Shown here piece by piece: positions 49,730-59,290 of a stretch of 64,000 bases of DNA; position 1 is the stretch's first letter; every line of letters starts with the position of its first letter. The stretch is from the NCBI GenBank assembly GCA_035550795.1, contig DASZOL010000112.1, positions 5,879 to 69,878 of the forward strand. The letters run 5' to 3'. The translations under genes were made by a program, and so were the position numbers. The notes below the pieces were generated by a model, which worked only from the letters and a program-made list of their open reading frames with translations, made no database searches and was not told where the DNA came from. The stretch is from DASRDR01 sp035550795 (GTDB lineage Bacteria > Methylomirabilota > Methylomirabilia > Rokubacteriales > DASRDR01).

Positions 49730-50824
49730 GTGCCGCGGAAGAGACTGGACGTCCCGTCGGTCGAGCATCTGTCGGTCGTTGACGAGGAGGGACACGTTGA
49801 CGAGTCCCTCGAGCCCTCGATTCCGGCCGACGACCTCCGCCGGCTGTATCGCACGTTTCTGCTGGCCCGGCGCTTCGACGAGCGGATGCTCCGGCTCCAG
49901 CGCCAGGGACGCATCGGCACGTTCGGTCCGATCCGGGGCCACGAAGCGGCCGTTCTGGGCAGCGTTTTCGCGCTTCAGCGCACCGACTGGATGGTGCCCT
50001 ACTACCGGGAGTGGCCCGCGTACATGTGGCGCGGCTGGCCGCTCGACAACTTGATCCTCTACTACGCCGGTTACGCCGAGGGCATGCGGGTTCCTGACGG
50101 AATCCGGGACCTGCCTCTCTGCATACCGATCGCGAGCCAGATGCCGCACGCGGTCGGACTGGCGTACGCGAGCCGGTTCAAGGGGGAAGGCAGCGTCGCC
50201 ATGGTCTACTTCGGCGACGGCGCCTCGTCCCACGGAGACTGCCAGGAGGCGATGAACTTCGCCGGCGTCTTTCAGGTCCCGTTGGTGTTCTTCTGCCTGA
50301 ACAACCAGTGGGCGATCTCGCTGCCGCGCGCCAAGCAGAGCCATGCCCGGACGCTCGCCCAGAAGGCGATCGCCTACGGCTTCCCGGGCGTTCAGGTGGA
50401 CGGGAACGACCTGCTCGCCTGCTATGTGGCGGCCCGGGAAGCCGTCGATCGGGCGCGGCGCGGCGAGGGCCCGACGCTGATCGAGGCCCTGACATACCGT
50501 CTGTCGCTCCACACCACCGCGGACGATCCGACCAAGTACCGCGACGAGGCGGAGGTCAAGGCGTGGGAGGCCCGGGAGCCCTTGCCCCGATTCCGTCGGT
50601 ACCTCGAGGCGAAGGGCGTGCTCGACGCTGCCGCCGAGGCAGCCGTCGAGGCCGAGGTGGACGCGGAGATCCGGGCCGCCGTCGAGCGGGCTGAGGCGCG
50701 GATGCAGGCGAGCCTCCTCGACGGGTTCGAGCACGTGTACGCCGAGCCGACCGAGGAGCTCCGGGGGCAGCGAGCGGAGCTCGAGCGCGAGCTGGCCGCG
50801 AGCGCCGAGGCGGCGCACGGATAG
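49730..50824 (+). CDS. pdhA: Pyruvate dehydrogenase E1 component, alpha subunit
   Basis: The 364-residue protein has the thiamine diphosphate motif GDGASSHGDCQEAMNFAG...NNQWA, split here, and the E1alpha hallmarks FGPIRGHEA, SQMPHAVGLAYA and LTYRLSLHTTADDPTKYR. With E1beta it decarboxylates pyruvate (a branched 2-oxo acid is possible) and acetylates the E2 lipoyl group. GTG start after GGGGGAGG. First gene of a four-gene operon in the order E1alpha-E1beta-E2-E3. Confidence 0.93.
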   Translation: MPRKRLDVPSVEHLSVVDEEGHVDESLEPSIPADDLRRLYRTFLLARRFDERMLRLQRQGRIGTFGPIRGHEAAVLGSVFALQRTDWMVPYYREWPAYMWRGWPLDNLILYYAGYAEGMRVPDGIRDLPLCIPIASQMPHAVGLAYASRFKGEGSVAMVYFGDGASSHGDCQEAMNFAGVFQVPLVFFCLNNQWAISLPRAKQSHARTLAQKAIAYGFPGVQVDGNDLLACYVAAREAVDRARRGEGPTLIEALTYRLSLHTTADDPTKYRDEAEVKAWEAREPLPRFRRYLEAKGVLDAAAEAAVEAEVDAEIRAAVERAEARMQASLLDGFEHVYAEPTEELRGQRAELERELAASAEAAHG

Positions 50825-50863
50825 TGCCCCCCACGGAGCGCAAGAGCCGATGAGGAGCCGAGG

Positions 50864-51853
50864 ATGACTGAGCAGCGGAAGCTGACGATGGTCCAGGCCA
50901 TCAACCTCGCCCTCATGCAGGAGATGGAGCGGGACGACGACGTCCTCGTGCTGGGCGAGGACATCGGTGTCGACGGCGGTGTGTTCCGCGTCACGGACGG
51001 GCTCCTCGCGAAGTTCGGGGAGCAGCGGGTCATCGACACGCCGCTGGCCGAGGGCGCCATCGTGGGCATGGCCATCGGCATGGCGATCTACGGGCTGAAG
51101 CCGGTCCCGGAGATCCAGTTCTCGGGCTTCTCCTTTCAGGCGTTCCATCAGATCGAGAACCACGCCGCCCGGTACCGGGCCCGGACGCGGGGCCGTTACC
51201 ACATCCAAATGGTCGTCCGGATGCCGTACGGCGGCGGCGTGCGCGCGCTCGAGCACCACTCCGAGAGCGAGGAGGCGTACTACGCGCACACGCCGGGCCT
51301 GAAGATCGTGATCCCGTCCAGCCCCCGGTCTGCCCGCGCGCTCCTGGTGAGCGCGATCCGCGACCCGGACACGGTGATCTTCTTCGAGCCGAAGGCCCTT
51401 TATCACGCCGTCAAGGAGGAGGTTCCCGTGGCGGAGGAGACGTGGCCGATCGGAAAGGCGCGCGTCGTCCGCGAGGGCCGGAACCTGACGCTGGTCGCCT
51501 ACGGTGCGATGCTCCACCGCTGCCTGGAGGTCGCCGAGCGGGTCCGCGCGGAGGATGGCGCCGAGGTCGAGGTGGTCGATCTCCTGTCGATCTCGCCCAT
51601 GGATACGGAGACGATCGCCGTGTCGGCCCGGAAGACGGGGCGCGTGGTCGTGGCCCACGAGGCGCAGCGAAGCTTCGGCGTCGGTGCCGAGGTCATCGCG
51701 CGCGTGGTGGAGACCGCGTTCCTCCAGCTGTCGGCGCCCGTCCGGCGTGTCACCGCGTTCGACATCGTCTACCCCGGCTTCGCGCGCGAGCGCGGCTGGT
51801 TGCCGGGACCGGACCGCGTGCTGCGCGCCGTCCGGGAGACGCTCTCCTTCTAG
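50864..51853 (+). CDS. pdhB: Pyruvate dehydrogenase E1 component, beta subunit
   Basis: The 329-residue protein is a transketolase pyrimidine-binding domain (VLGEDIGVDGGVFRVTDGLL, RVIDTPLAEGAIVGMAIG) plus a C-terminal transketolase domain (VEVVDLLSISPMDTETI). Glu in GEDIG and PEIQFSGF complete the cofactor site. GAGGAG precedes the ATG. It lies 39 bp after E1alpha. Confidence 0.94.
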   Translation: MTEQRKLTMVQAINLALMQEMERDDDVLVLGEDIGVDGGVFRVTDGLLAKFGEQRVIDTPLAEGAIVGMAIGMAIYGLKPVPEIQFSGFSFQAFHQIENHAARYRARTRGRYHIQMVVRMPYGGGVRALEHHSESEEAYYAHTPGLKIVIPSSPRSARALLVSAIRDPDTVIFFEPKALYHAVKEEVPVAEETWPIGKARVVREGRNLTLVAYGAMLHRCLEVAERVRAEDGAEVEVVDLLSISPMDTETIAVSARKTGRVVVAHEAQRSFGVGAEVIARVVETAFLQLSAPVRRVTAFDIVYPGFARERGWLPGPDRVLRAVRETLSF

Positions 51854-51882
51854 CGCGGCGCCAGCTCACCGCGACCCTTCCG

Positions 51883-53214
51883 ATGGCGAGAGACTTCAAG
51901 CTGCCCGACCTCGGGGAAGGCCTCACCGAGGCGGAGATTGTCCGCGTCCTCGTCGCCGAGGGCGAGGAGATCAAGGAGGATCAGGCCGTCCTCCTCGTGG
52001 AGACGGAGAAGGCCCAGGTCGAACTGCCCTCGCCGTTCGGCGGACGGGTGGCGACCGTGCACGTCCAGCCCGGGGAGCGGGTGAAGGTGGGGGCCGTGCT
52101 GCTGAGCTTCGCCGATGCGGGGACCGGCGGCCGCGGCGCGGCCCCGGCCCCGCCGGCCCCCGCGCGTGCCGCCGCCCCGGCGCCGGCCGTCTCGGCACCG
52201 GCGGCCCCGGCCGCGGCGCCGGCGCCCAGCCTCCCGCCGGCGGCCACTCCCGCGACGCGTCGCCTTGCACGCGAGCTTGGCGTGGAGCTCGCACTCGTGC
52301 GCGGTACTGGCCCCGGTGGCCGGATCCTGGACGTGGACGTCCGGGTGGCAGCGGGCGGTGGGGCGGCGACGGCTGCGCCGGCCGCGGCCTCGCCGGCCGC
52401 CGTCGTGCGGGCCGCCGCCCCGGCTCCAGCGACACCGGCGGCCCCCGCCGAGGCGGCCCGACCCCTCGCCGCCCCCGTCTCCCTGCCGTCTCTCCCGCGG
52501 TTCGAGCAATGGGGGCCAGTCGAGCGGGAGCCGCTTCGCGGAATCCGGCGCCGCAGCGCCGAGCACCTGTCGGTCGCTTGGGCTGCGATCCCGCACGTCA
52601 CCCAGCACGACCAGGCCGACGTGACGGAGCTCGAGACGATGCGCCGCCGCCAGCAGAAGCGCGAGGGCGGGGAAAACGCCGACCTCACCCTGACCGTGTT
52701 TCTGGTCAAGGCGGCGGCGATGGTCCTTCGGGCGCACCCGCGCTTCAACGCGAGTCTCGACCACGGCACGGGCGAGCTGGTCGTCAAGCGCTACTACAAC
52801 ATCGGGGTGGCGGTGGACACGGATCAGGGCCTCATGGTGCCGGTGGTGCGGGGGGTCGAGGGCAAGGGGATCCGAGACCTGGCGGCCGAGCTTACGCGCC
52901 TTGTCGCTCGCGCGCGCGAGGGGAAGGCGACCATCGAGGACCTGCGGGGCGGAAGCTTCACCGTGACGAACACCGGCGCGCTCGGGGGCACGGGGGCCAC
53001 GCCGATCATCAACTACCCCGAGGTCGCCATCCTTGGAGTCGGCCGGGCCCGGCAGACCCCCGTCGTGCGGGACGGCCAGATCGTGCCGCGGCTCGTCCTA
53101 CCCCTGTCGCTCGCCTTCGACCACAGGGTCATCGACGGGATGGCGGCAGCGCGTTTCTCCACCGACCTCGTCGGGCTCCTCGAAGCTCCCGAGCGGCTCT
53201 TCCTCGAGGGATAG
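51883..53214 (+). CDS. pdhC: Dihydrolipoamide acyltransferase (E2) with one lipoyl domain
   Basis: The 443-residue protein has a lipoyl domain at about 1-80 with lipoyl Lys in VETEKAQVELPS, an Ala/Pro-rich swinging linker, an E3-binding domain at about 122-160 (ATPATRRLARELGVEL, GTGPGGRI), a second linker, and a catalytic domain from about 210 with the active-site DHRVIDG near the end. It accepts the acyl group from E1 and transfers it to CoA. E3-binding and lipoyl domains are single, as in many non-proteobacterial complexes. Confidence 0.93.
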   Translation: MARDFKLPDLGEGLTEAEIVRVLVAEGEEIKEDQAVLLVETEKAQVELPSPFGGRVATVHVQPGERVKVGAVLLSFADAGTGGRGAAPAPPAPARAAAPAPAVSAPAAPAAAPAPSLPPAATPATRRLARELGVELALVRGTGPGGRILDVDVRVAAGGGAATAAPAAASPAAVVRAAAPAPATPAAPAEAARPLAAPVSLPSLPRFEQWGPVEREPLRGIRRRSAEHLSVAWAAIPHVTQHDQADVTELETMRRRQQKREGGENADLTLTVFLVKAAAMVLRAHPRFNASLDHGTGELVVKRYYNIGVAVDTDQGLMVPVVRGVEGKGIRDLAAELTRLVARAREGKATIEDLRGGSFTVTNTGALGGTGATPIINYPEVAILGVGRARQTPVVRDGQIVPRLVLPLSLAFDHRVIDGMAAARFSTDLVGLLEAPERLFLEG

Positions 53215-53228
53215 GGAGGGCTGCGCCC

Positions 53229-54653
53229 GTGGTCATGGGCGAGCTGCCTCGCGAGGCCGACCTCGTCGTGCTGGGCGGCGGTCCCGGCGGCTACGCCGCC
53301 GCCTTCCGCGCGGCCGATCTCGGGCTCGACACCGTGCTGGTCGAGGCGCGCGGCGCGCTCGGCGGGGAATGCCTCCACGTCGGCTGCATCCCGTCCAAGG
53401 CGCTCCTCGGGATCGCCGCCCTGGTGCACCACGCGGCCGCGGCGGCCGATGCGGGAGTCGCCTTCGGGCCGGCCCGCATCGACTCCGCGAAGCTGCGGGC
53501 CTGGACCCAGCGCTCCATCGACCGCCTCGCCCAAGGCCTCGCCGGGCTCGCTAAGGCGCGCGGCGTCGAGGTGGCCACGGGTCACGGGCGGTTCGAGGGC
53601 GACGGCTCGATCCGCGTGGCGCGGGAGGACGCCCCGCCCGCGACGCTTCACTTCAAGCACGCGATCGTCGCCACGGGATCAAGGCCCGCGCCCCTCCCCG
53701 GTCTCGAGGTCGGGCCACGGGTGTGGGACTCGTCGGCGGCGCTGGCGCTGCCGTCGACCCCGGCCCGGCTCCTGGTCGTGGGCGGCGGCTACATCGGACT
53801 CGAGCTCGGAAGCGTCTACGCGGCACTCGGAGCGGAGGTCACGGTCGTCGAGCTGCTCGACGGGCTTCTTCCGGGAGTGGATCGGGACCTGGTGGCGCCG
53901 CTCGCCCGCCGGCTCGGGAAGCAGTTCAAGCAGATCCTGCTCGGAACCAAGCTGACGGGGATGCGCGACGCGGGCGGCGCGGTGACCGTCGATCTCAGCG
54001 GCGACGGGGCGCCGAACCAGCTCGAGGTGGACCAGCTCCTGGTCGCGGTCGGGCGTCGCCCCCTCACGGATGACCTCGGTCTCGAGCACACCCGCGCGGC
54101 GCGCGACGCGCGGGGCTTTGTCACGGTGGACGCTCAGCGGCGCACCGCGGACCCCCGGGTCCTTGCCATCGGGGATGTCGCGGGCGAGCCGATGCTCGCC
54201 CACAAGGCCATCGCGGAAGGGCTGGTCGCCGCGGAAGTGGCGGCTGGCCGCCCCGCCGCCTTCGAGCCCCTCGCGGTTCCCGCGGTCGTGTTCACCGACC
54301 CGGAGGTGGCCTGGTGCGGGCTGACGGAGGCCGACGCCCGCGCCCGCGGCGTGGAAGCGCGCGCGGTGAAGGTCCCGTGGAGCGCCTCGGGGCGCGCGGT
54401 GGCCATGGGACGGACCGACGGGCTCACGAAGCTCGTCTTCGAGGTCGCCTCCGGCCGTTTGCTCGGCGTGGGCCTGGTCGGCCCGCACGCGGGCGACCTC
54501 CTCGCCGAGGGCGTGCTGGCCGTCGAGATGGGCGCCGTGGCCGAGGACCTGGCCGGCGCGATCCACACCCACCCGACGCTCTCCGAGACGCTGGGCGAAG
54601 CGGCCGAGCTCTTCCTCGGTCGCCCGGTCCACCTTCCACCGCCGCGCGGCTGA
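53229..54653 (+). CDS. lpdA: Dihydrolipoyl dehydrogenase (E3)
   Basis: The 474-residue protein has the FAD loop LVVLGGGPGGYAAA, redox-active disulfide GECLHVGCIPSK, NAD loop LVVGGGYIGLELGSVYAALGA (split at its glycines), AIGDVAG, and the catalytic His/Glu pair HTHPTLSE. It reoxidises the E2 lipoyl group and makes NADH. GTG at 53229 has GGGAGGG eight bases upstream. An ATG at 53235 is the alternative. Last gene of the pyruvate dehydrogenase operon. Confidence 0.94.
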   Translation: MVMGELPREADLVVLGGGPGGYAAAFRAADLGLDTVLVEARGALGGECLHVGCIPSKALLGIAALVHHAAAAADAGVAFGPARIDSAKLRAWTQRSIDRLAQGLAGLAKARGVEVATGHGRFEGDGSIRVAREDAPPATLHFKHAIVATGSRPAPLPGLEVGPRVWDSSAALALPSTPARLLVVGGGYIGLELGSVYAALGAEVTVVELLDGLLPGVDRDLVAPLARRLGKQFKQILLGTKLTGMRDAGGAVTVDLSGDGAPNQLEVDQLLVAVGRRPLTDDLGLEHTRAARDARGFVTVDAQRRTADPRVLAIGDVAGEPMLAHKAIAEGLVAAEVAAGRPAAFEPLAVPAVVFTDPEVAWCGLTEADARARGVEARAVKVPWSASGRAVAMGRTDGLTKLVFEVASGRLLGVGLVGPHAGDLLAEGVLAVEMGAVAEDLAGAIHTHPTLSETLGEAAELFLGRPVHLPPPRG

Positions 54654-54720
54654 CCGCCGGCCGCGTCCGACCAAGGCCGGGCCCCGCGCTCGCGATCCCG
54701 CCGGCCGTGCGCCCAGGCTG

Positions 54721-55977
54721 ATGCCTCGCCCCGTTCTCGTCGCCGTGCTGGGGGCGCTGACAGTGGCGCTCGACTCCGCCGTCAACATCGCCTTCCCCGC
54801 GATCTCGGCGGCCTTCGGCGTGCCGGCGACGTCGATCCAGTGGGTGGTCCTCACCTACATGGTCACCTTCGCGGTGGCCCTGATTCCGGCGGGGCGGCTG
54901 GCTGACCGGGTTGGCCACGCGCGCACTTTCCAGGGAGGGCTCGCGCTCACCGGCACGGCGCACCTGCTGTGCGGGCTCGCCCCCGCGTGGGCGTGGCTGC
55001 TCGGCGCACGGGGCGCGCAGGGGCTGGGAGCCGCGCTCGTGATGGCGAGCGCCCCGGCCCTGATCACGCTGTCCACCGATCCCGGTCGACGCGGCCAGGC
55101 GCTTGGCCGCTTCGGCCTAGCCACGAGCCTCGGCATGGTGGCCGGGCCCCTCGCGGGCGGTGTGCTCGTGGGAGCCCTCGGCTGGCCGGCCGTGTACCTG
55201 GGGCGGCTGCCGCTCGTGGCGCTCGCCCTCGGGCTCAGCCGGGGCCTTCCGGGCGCGAGCGGACTGCGCGGGCCCGTCCTCGCCGAGTCCGGCGTGCCTT
55301 CTCGGGCGGCCGGTGCGACGAGCGTGCCGCCGGCGGCGGGAGGCCGCGCGGCTGTCGCTGACTTCCGGACCTTCGTGGTCGCGAACTTGGCGAACCTCCT
55401 CGCGAACGCAGCGCTCTTTGCCGTCTGGCTCCTCATGCCCTACTACCTGCTCGACCGGCGAGGCTTCCCGCCGGGCCTGGGGGGACTCCTCTTCACGACC
55501 GGGCCGCTTGCCTGGTCGTGCGCGGCGCCGGTCGGGGGGCGTCTGGCCGACCGGGGCGCCGTGCGCGGGCTGGCGCCGCTGGCGCTGGCCGTGCAGGGCG
55601 CGGGGCTCTGGCTGACGGGGCGCCTCGATGACGCCGCGAGTCCAGCGCGCATCGTGACTGCCCTCGGGATCGGCGGCTTCGGCTACGGCCTCTTCGTCGT
55701 CGCCAACATGCACTACGTCATGGGCGCCCTTCCCACCGCGCGCCAGGGCGTGGCCGGCAGTCTGGTCGCGCTCATGCGGACGGGGGGGATCGTCGTGGGG
55801 GCGAACGTGACGACCGCCGTCTACGCGGCGCGCCTCGCCTCGCACGCGGCCCTCGGGCCGGGGGCCGAGCCAGCGGCCTTCGCCGACGCCTTCGGCGTGG
55901 CGGGGGCGATCGCGGCCGTCGCGGCGGTCCTGAGCGTGGTGCCGCGCCGCGCGCGCCGCGCCTCCTCGACGCCTTGA
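54721..55977 (+). CDS. MFS transporter, drug-efflux (DHA2/EmrB-like) type
   Basis: The 418-residue protein begins LVAVLGALTVALDSAVNIAFPAIS, close to the motif D1 of drug:H+ antiporters (LD-x-T-x-V-N-x-A-x-P). GRLADRVGHARTF is motif A and LGMVAGPLAGGVLVGALGWPAVY is motif C. The usual 14-helix DHA2 length is not reached, so about 12 helices are expected. The next promoter (55974) starts inside its last codons. Confidence 0.87.
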   Translation: MPRPVLVAVLGALTVALDSAVNIAFPAISAAFGVPATSIQWVVLTYMVTFAVALIPAGRLADRVGHARTFQGGLALTGTAHLLCGLAPAWAWLLGARGAQGLGAALVMASAPALITLSTDPGRRGQALGRFGLATSLGMVAGPLAGGVLVGALGWPAVYLGRLPLVALALGLSRGLPGASGLRGPVLAESGVPSRAAGATSVPPAAGGRAAVADFRTFVVANLANLLANAALFAVWLLMPYYLLDRRGFPPGLGGLLFTTGPLAWSCAAPVGGRLADRGAVRGLAPLALAVQGAGLWLTGRLDDAASPARIVTALGIGGFGYGLFVVANMHYVMGALPTARQGVAGSLVALMRTGGIVVGANVTTAVYAARLASHAALGPGAEPAAFADAFGVAGAIAAVAAVLSVVPRRARRASSTP

Positions 55978-56003
55978 CAGCATCCGCGCGGTCGTTGTAT
56001 AGG
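55974..56003 (+). promoter_or_regulatory. sigma70-like promoter overlapping the MFS stop codon
   Basis: TTGACA (55974-55979) includes the TGA stop of the MFS gene. TATAGG (55998-56003) follows after 18 bp. It would give a start near 56010, about 40 nt before the CMD-like gene. Confidence 0.55.
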
Positions 56004-56050
56004 GCGTCGGGCCGGAGTCGACGGCGCGCTGCCGCGGCCCCCGCCAACCC

Positions 56051-56629
56051 ATGACGCGCGTACCCGAGCCGTCTCGAGATCAGCTGGACCCGGAGGTTCG
56101 GGCACTCTACGACCGCATCGCCCAGACCCGCGGCGCCACGCGCGGTCCGTACGTCGTGCTGCTGCACCACCCGGTCCTGTGCGAGCGCGTCGCGGCGCTC
56201 GGCGAGCTGCTCCGCTTTCACTCGGGGCTGCCGGGGGCGGATCGCGAGCTCGCGATCCTCGCCGCCGGCCGCGAGGCCGAGGCTCCCTACGAGTGGGTCG
56301 CCCACGAGCCGGTCGCCCTGCGGGAGGGCACCCGCCCCGAGGCCATCGCGGCCGTGCGCGATCGCCGGCCGACCCGGGGGCTCCGGCCCCGGGAAGCCCT
56401 CATCGTCGACACCGTGCGCGCGATCTACCGGGCCCGCCGACTCACCGCGGAGGAGTTCGCGCGCGCCGAGACGGAGCTCGGCCGCCAGGGGCTCGTCGAG
56501 CTCGTGACGCTGGCGGGCTACTACGGGATGATCGCGGCGATCCTCAACGCCTTTGACGTGGACCTGCCGCCGGGCGCGGACCCGCCGTCCTGGGGTCGGA
56601 CGAGCGGCGCGGACCCGCCTTCGCCGTAG
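56051..56629 (+). CDS. Carboxymuconolactone-decarboxylase-like (CMD/AhpD fold) protein
   Basis: The 192-residue protein has an all-helical CMD pattern: ELAILAAGREAEAPYEWVAHEPVAL, split here at Ala, with the E-x3-W-x2-H signature but without the CxxC of AhpD peroxidases. The tail of about 20 residues is Pro-rich. Similar proteins are annotated as 4-carboxymuconolactone decarboxylase-like, but most have no known reaction. It has its own promoter at 55974. Confidence 0.82.
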   Translation: MTRVPEPSRDQLDPEVRALYDRIAQTRGATRGPYVVLLHHPVLCERVAALGELLRFHSGLPGADRELAILAAGREAEAPYEWVAHEPVALREGTRPEAIAAVRDRRPTRGLRPREALIVDTVRAIYRARRLTAEEFARAETELGRQGLVELVTLAGYYGMIAAILNAFDVDLPPGADPPSWGRTSGADPPSP

Positions 56630-56799
56630 GGCGTCACGCGCGTCAGTCCCACCGCCCAGGGCACGGAACGGCGTGCCCGGGGGGGAGCGACTGCCGTCCG
56701 CGGATCCGGGACCGCGTCCGCCGGATATCCTGAGCCAATGGATCACGACCGAGCCGCCGCGCGCCCTTGCAGCCGCGCGGGGCTGTCGGTGCCGGCGTA

Positions 56800-57501
56800 G
56801 TGGCGACGTTCGGGCTCGTCCACGGCGCCGGGCACGGCGCGTGGTGCTGGGAGCACCTGATCCCGGCCCTTCAGGCGCTCGGGCACCGGGCCTGGGCCGT
56901 GGACCTTCCCTGTGAGGACCCCGAGGCTGGCTGCCTCCGCTACGCAGAGGCGGTGGACCGCGCGCTTCCGGCCGCGGACGACCTCCTGCTCGTCGGCCAC
57001 TCGCTCGGGGGGCTCACGATTCCGCTCGTCGCGGCCCGGCGGTCCGTCCGGACGCTCGTCTTCCTCTGCGCCCTCGTGCCCCTCTTCGGACGGAGCCTGC
57101 TCGACCAGGTCGCGGCCGAGCCCGGCATCTATGATTCCGTCCAGCGCGGACACCCTGGGCGCATCACCGACCCCGATGGCGCCACGTGGCTCCGGGACGA
57201 GGGCACGGCCCGCGACATCTTCTACCACGATTGCGCCCCCGACGACGTCCGGCGGGCGTTCGCCCGGCTCAAGCGTCAGGCGGCCGCGCCGCGGCGCGAG
57301 GCGTGCCCACTGTCGGCCTGGCCGCCGGGCGAGCGCGCATACATCCTCTGCCGAGAAGACCGTGCCATCTCGCCGGCCTGGTCGCGCCGGGTGGCAGGTG
57401 AGCGCCTCGGCGTCGAGCCGATCGAGCTCGGCGGAAGCCATTCCCCGTTCATCGCTCAGCCCACCGTCCTGGCCGCGGTGCTCGATCGCCTGGCGCGGTG
57501 A
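56800..57501 (+). CDS. Alpha/beta hydrolase
   Basis: The protein has about 233 residues. The oxyanion segment LVHGAGHGAWCWEHL is followed by LLVGHSLGGLTI with the nucleophilic Ser and GSHSPFIAQP with the catalytic His. These features match the AB-hydrolase_6 group (hydroxynitrile-lyase/salicylate-esterase-like). GTG at 56800 is chosen because the conserved domain begins at once. A longer TTG start at 56767 would add 11 residues without homologous look. Substrate unknown. Confidence 0.86.
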   Translation: MATFGLVHGAGHGAWCWEHLIPALQALGHRAWAVDLPCEDPEAGCLRYAEAVDRALPAADDLLLVGHSLGGLTIPLVAARRSVRTLVFLCALVPLFGRSLLDQVAAEPGIYDSVQRGHPGRITDPDGATWLRDEGTARDIFYHDCAPDDVRRAFARLKRQAAAPRREACPLSAWPPGERAYILCREDRAISPAWSRRVAGERLGVEPIELGGSHSPFIAQPTVLAAVLDRLAR

Positions 57502-57607
57502 GCCGCCGCGCGACCGCCGCCGCCCCGTGACCCCACGATGCTAAGATGCTCGCGCTCGGCCCCGCGGGCGGACGTGGTTCAAGACCTCTGCGACCGGAGG
57601 CGTGCGC

Positions 57608-59017
57608 ATGACGTCCAATGAGCTCTGCTGGCTGTCCGCCACCGACCTGGCGGCCCTCATTCGCCGCCGGAAGGTCTCGCCCGTCGAGGTCATCGAGGAT
57701 GTGCTGGCCCGGATCGAGCGCCTGAATCCCCAGATCAACGCGTACGTCACGGTCACCGCCGACCGGGCGCGGCGCGCGGCGCGCGCGGCAGAGCGCGCAC
57801 TCGGGCGCCGGCGGGCGGCGCTCGGACCGCTCCACGGGGTCCCGTTCTCGGTGAAGGACCTCGTCATCACCAAGGGCGTCCGGACGACGTTCGGCACGCC
57901 GCTGTTCGCCGATAACGTTCCGACCGAAGACGCTCCCATGGTCGCGCGGCTTCACGCGGCCGGTGCCATCATGGTCGGCAAGACCAACACGCCCACGCTC
58001 GGATGGCTGGGCGCGACCCACAACCTGCTGTTCGGCGAGACGCGGAACCCCTGGCGGCTGGATCGGACTCCGGGCGGCTCGAGCGGCGGCGCCTCCGCGG
58101 CGGTGGCGGCCGGTCTGGCGCCGATCGCTGTCGGCACGGACGGGGGTGGCTCGATCCGGATCCCGGCCTCCTTCGCGGGGATCTTCGGTCACAAGCCGTC
58201 ATACGGCCGGATCCCGACCTATCCGGCGAGCGGCGCCTGGAGCCTCTCTCATATCGGCCCGATGACGCGGACCGTCGCCGACGCGGCGCTGACCATGCAG
58301 GTCTGCGCAGGGCCCGATGAGCGCGACCCGTACTCGCTTCCCCGTGACGGCGTGAACTACGTCACCGCGATCCGGGCGGGCGTCAAGGCCCTGCGAGTCG
58401 CCTACGCCGAGGACCTGGGCAACCTCACGGGACTGGACCCCGCGGTGCGCCAGGCCGCTGCCCGGGCGGCGCGGGTGTTTCGCGAGCTGGGGTGCCGCGT
58501 CGAGACCGTCGCTCCGCGCTGGCCGTCCCCTGCCGAGCCCTGGTACGAGATCTTCTGTGGCGGGATCGCGACGCGACTCCTGCCGTACCGGGACCGTCGC
58601 GACGACATCGAGGACGGGCTTCGCGCCATCGTCGAGGCGACCGCCACGAACCCACCCAGCCGGTACGTCCAGGCCTGGTTCGATCGACTGAGCTGGTGGC
58701 AGTATCCGCGTGCGCTCTTCGAGCGGTACGACCTCCTGCTGACGCCGACGGTCGCGTGCCCGGCATTTGGGCTTGGCCTCGACTACCCCGCCGAGATCGC
58801 GGGCAAGACGGTCATGCCGTACGGGTGGATTCCGTACACGTATCCCTTCAACTTGACGGGCCAGCCCGCGGCGTCGGTCCCGTGCGGCTTCACGCCGGAC
58901 GGCCTGCCCATCGGTCTGCAGATCGTCGGACGTCGCTTCGACGACGTGACCGTGCTCCGGGCAGCGGCAGCGTTCGAGCGGGCGCGGCCCTGGGCGAACG
59001 CGCGACCCGGCTTGTAG
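57608..59017 (+). CDS. Amidase signature family enzyme
   Basis: The 469-residue protein has the Ser-cisSer-Lys triad: Lys in VPFSVKDLV, cis-Ser and Ser in TPGGSSGGASAAVAAGLAPIAVGTDGGGSIR (split at GGSSGGAS and GTDGGGS). It ends with LPIGLQIVGRRFDD. A GatA role is unlikely: it stands alone without gatB or gatC, and such amidases usually act on small amides. GGAGG lies seven bases before the ATG at 57608. The GTG at 57602 is too close to the ribosome site. It may supply products to the transport system encoded downstream. Confidence 0.92.
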   Translation: MTSNELCWLSATDLAALIRRRKVSPVEVIEDVLARIERLNPQINAYVTVTADRARRAARAAERALGRRRAALGPLHGVPFSVKDLVITKGVRTTFGTPLFADNVPTEDAPMVARLHAAGAIMVGKTNTPTLGWLGATHNLLFGETRNPWRLDRTPGGSSGGASAAVAAGLAPIAVGTDGGGSIRIPASFAGIFGHKPSYGRIPTYPASGAWSLSHIGPMTRTVADAALTMQVCAGPDERDPYSLPRDGVNYVTAIRAGVKALRVAYAEDLGNLTGLDPAVRQAAARAARVFRELGCRVETVAPRWPSPAEPWYEIFCGGIATRLLPYRDRRDDIEDGLRAIVEATATNPPSRYVQAWFDRLSWWQYPRALFERYDLLLTPTVACPAFGLGLDYPAEIAGKTVMPYGWIPYTYPFNLTGQPAASVPCGFTPDGLPIGLQIVGRRFDDVTVLRAAAAFERARPWANARPGL

Positions 59018-59290
59018 AGAGAGACCGGCTTCTTCGCGGCGGCCATCGTCGTCCCCTCCCCCGCCGGCGAAGGCCGGGCCCCCCCGGGGGGAGACGGCGG
59101 CGCGACGGTCTCGCTGGCCCGCGCGGGCCCCGGGCGTGATCGCCGCTCGGGGGTGCCCTTGACGGACTTGCGGGCGTGGCCTGAGGATGCTTCCGGAGCG
59201 CGGGTGGCGACGCGGGCCCGCATCCCGACCGGAGACTGCCGGGTGTCCCCACGTGTACCGTGGTCGGTGCGCACCAACGCGGAGGTGTAC

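Noticed and set aside
51504..53228. Long open frame continuing upstream of the E3 gene
   Set aside because: It runs over the E1beta and E2 genes in another frame with arginine/proline-rich nonsense. High GC removes stop codons from alternative frames.
57608..59017. GatA subunit of the tRNA amidotransferase
   Set aside because: No gatB or gatC adjoins it and the C-terminal half lacks obvious GatA-specific features. A general amidase fits better.
59018..59290. Possible minus-strand gene starting near 59048 with a good ribosome site (MAAAKKPVSLYKPG)
   Set aside because: It soon runs antisense through the amidase gene with no recognisable domain. The GGGGAGGGG is common in such GC-rich DNA. The stretch otherwise holds only a G/C palindrome near 59071-59085 and no clear promoter.
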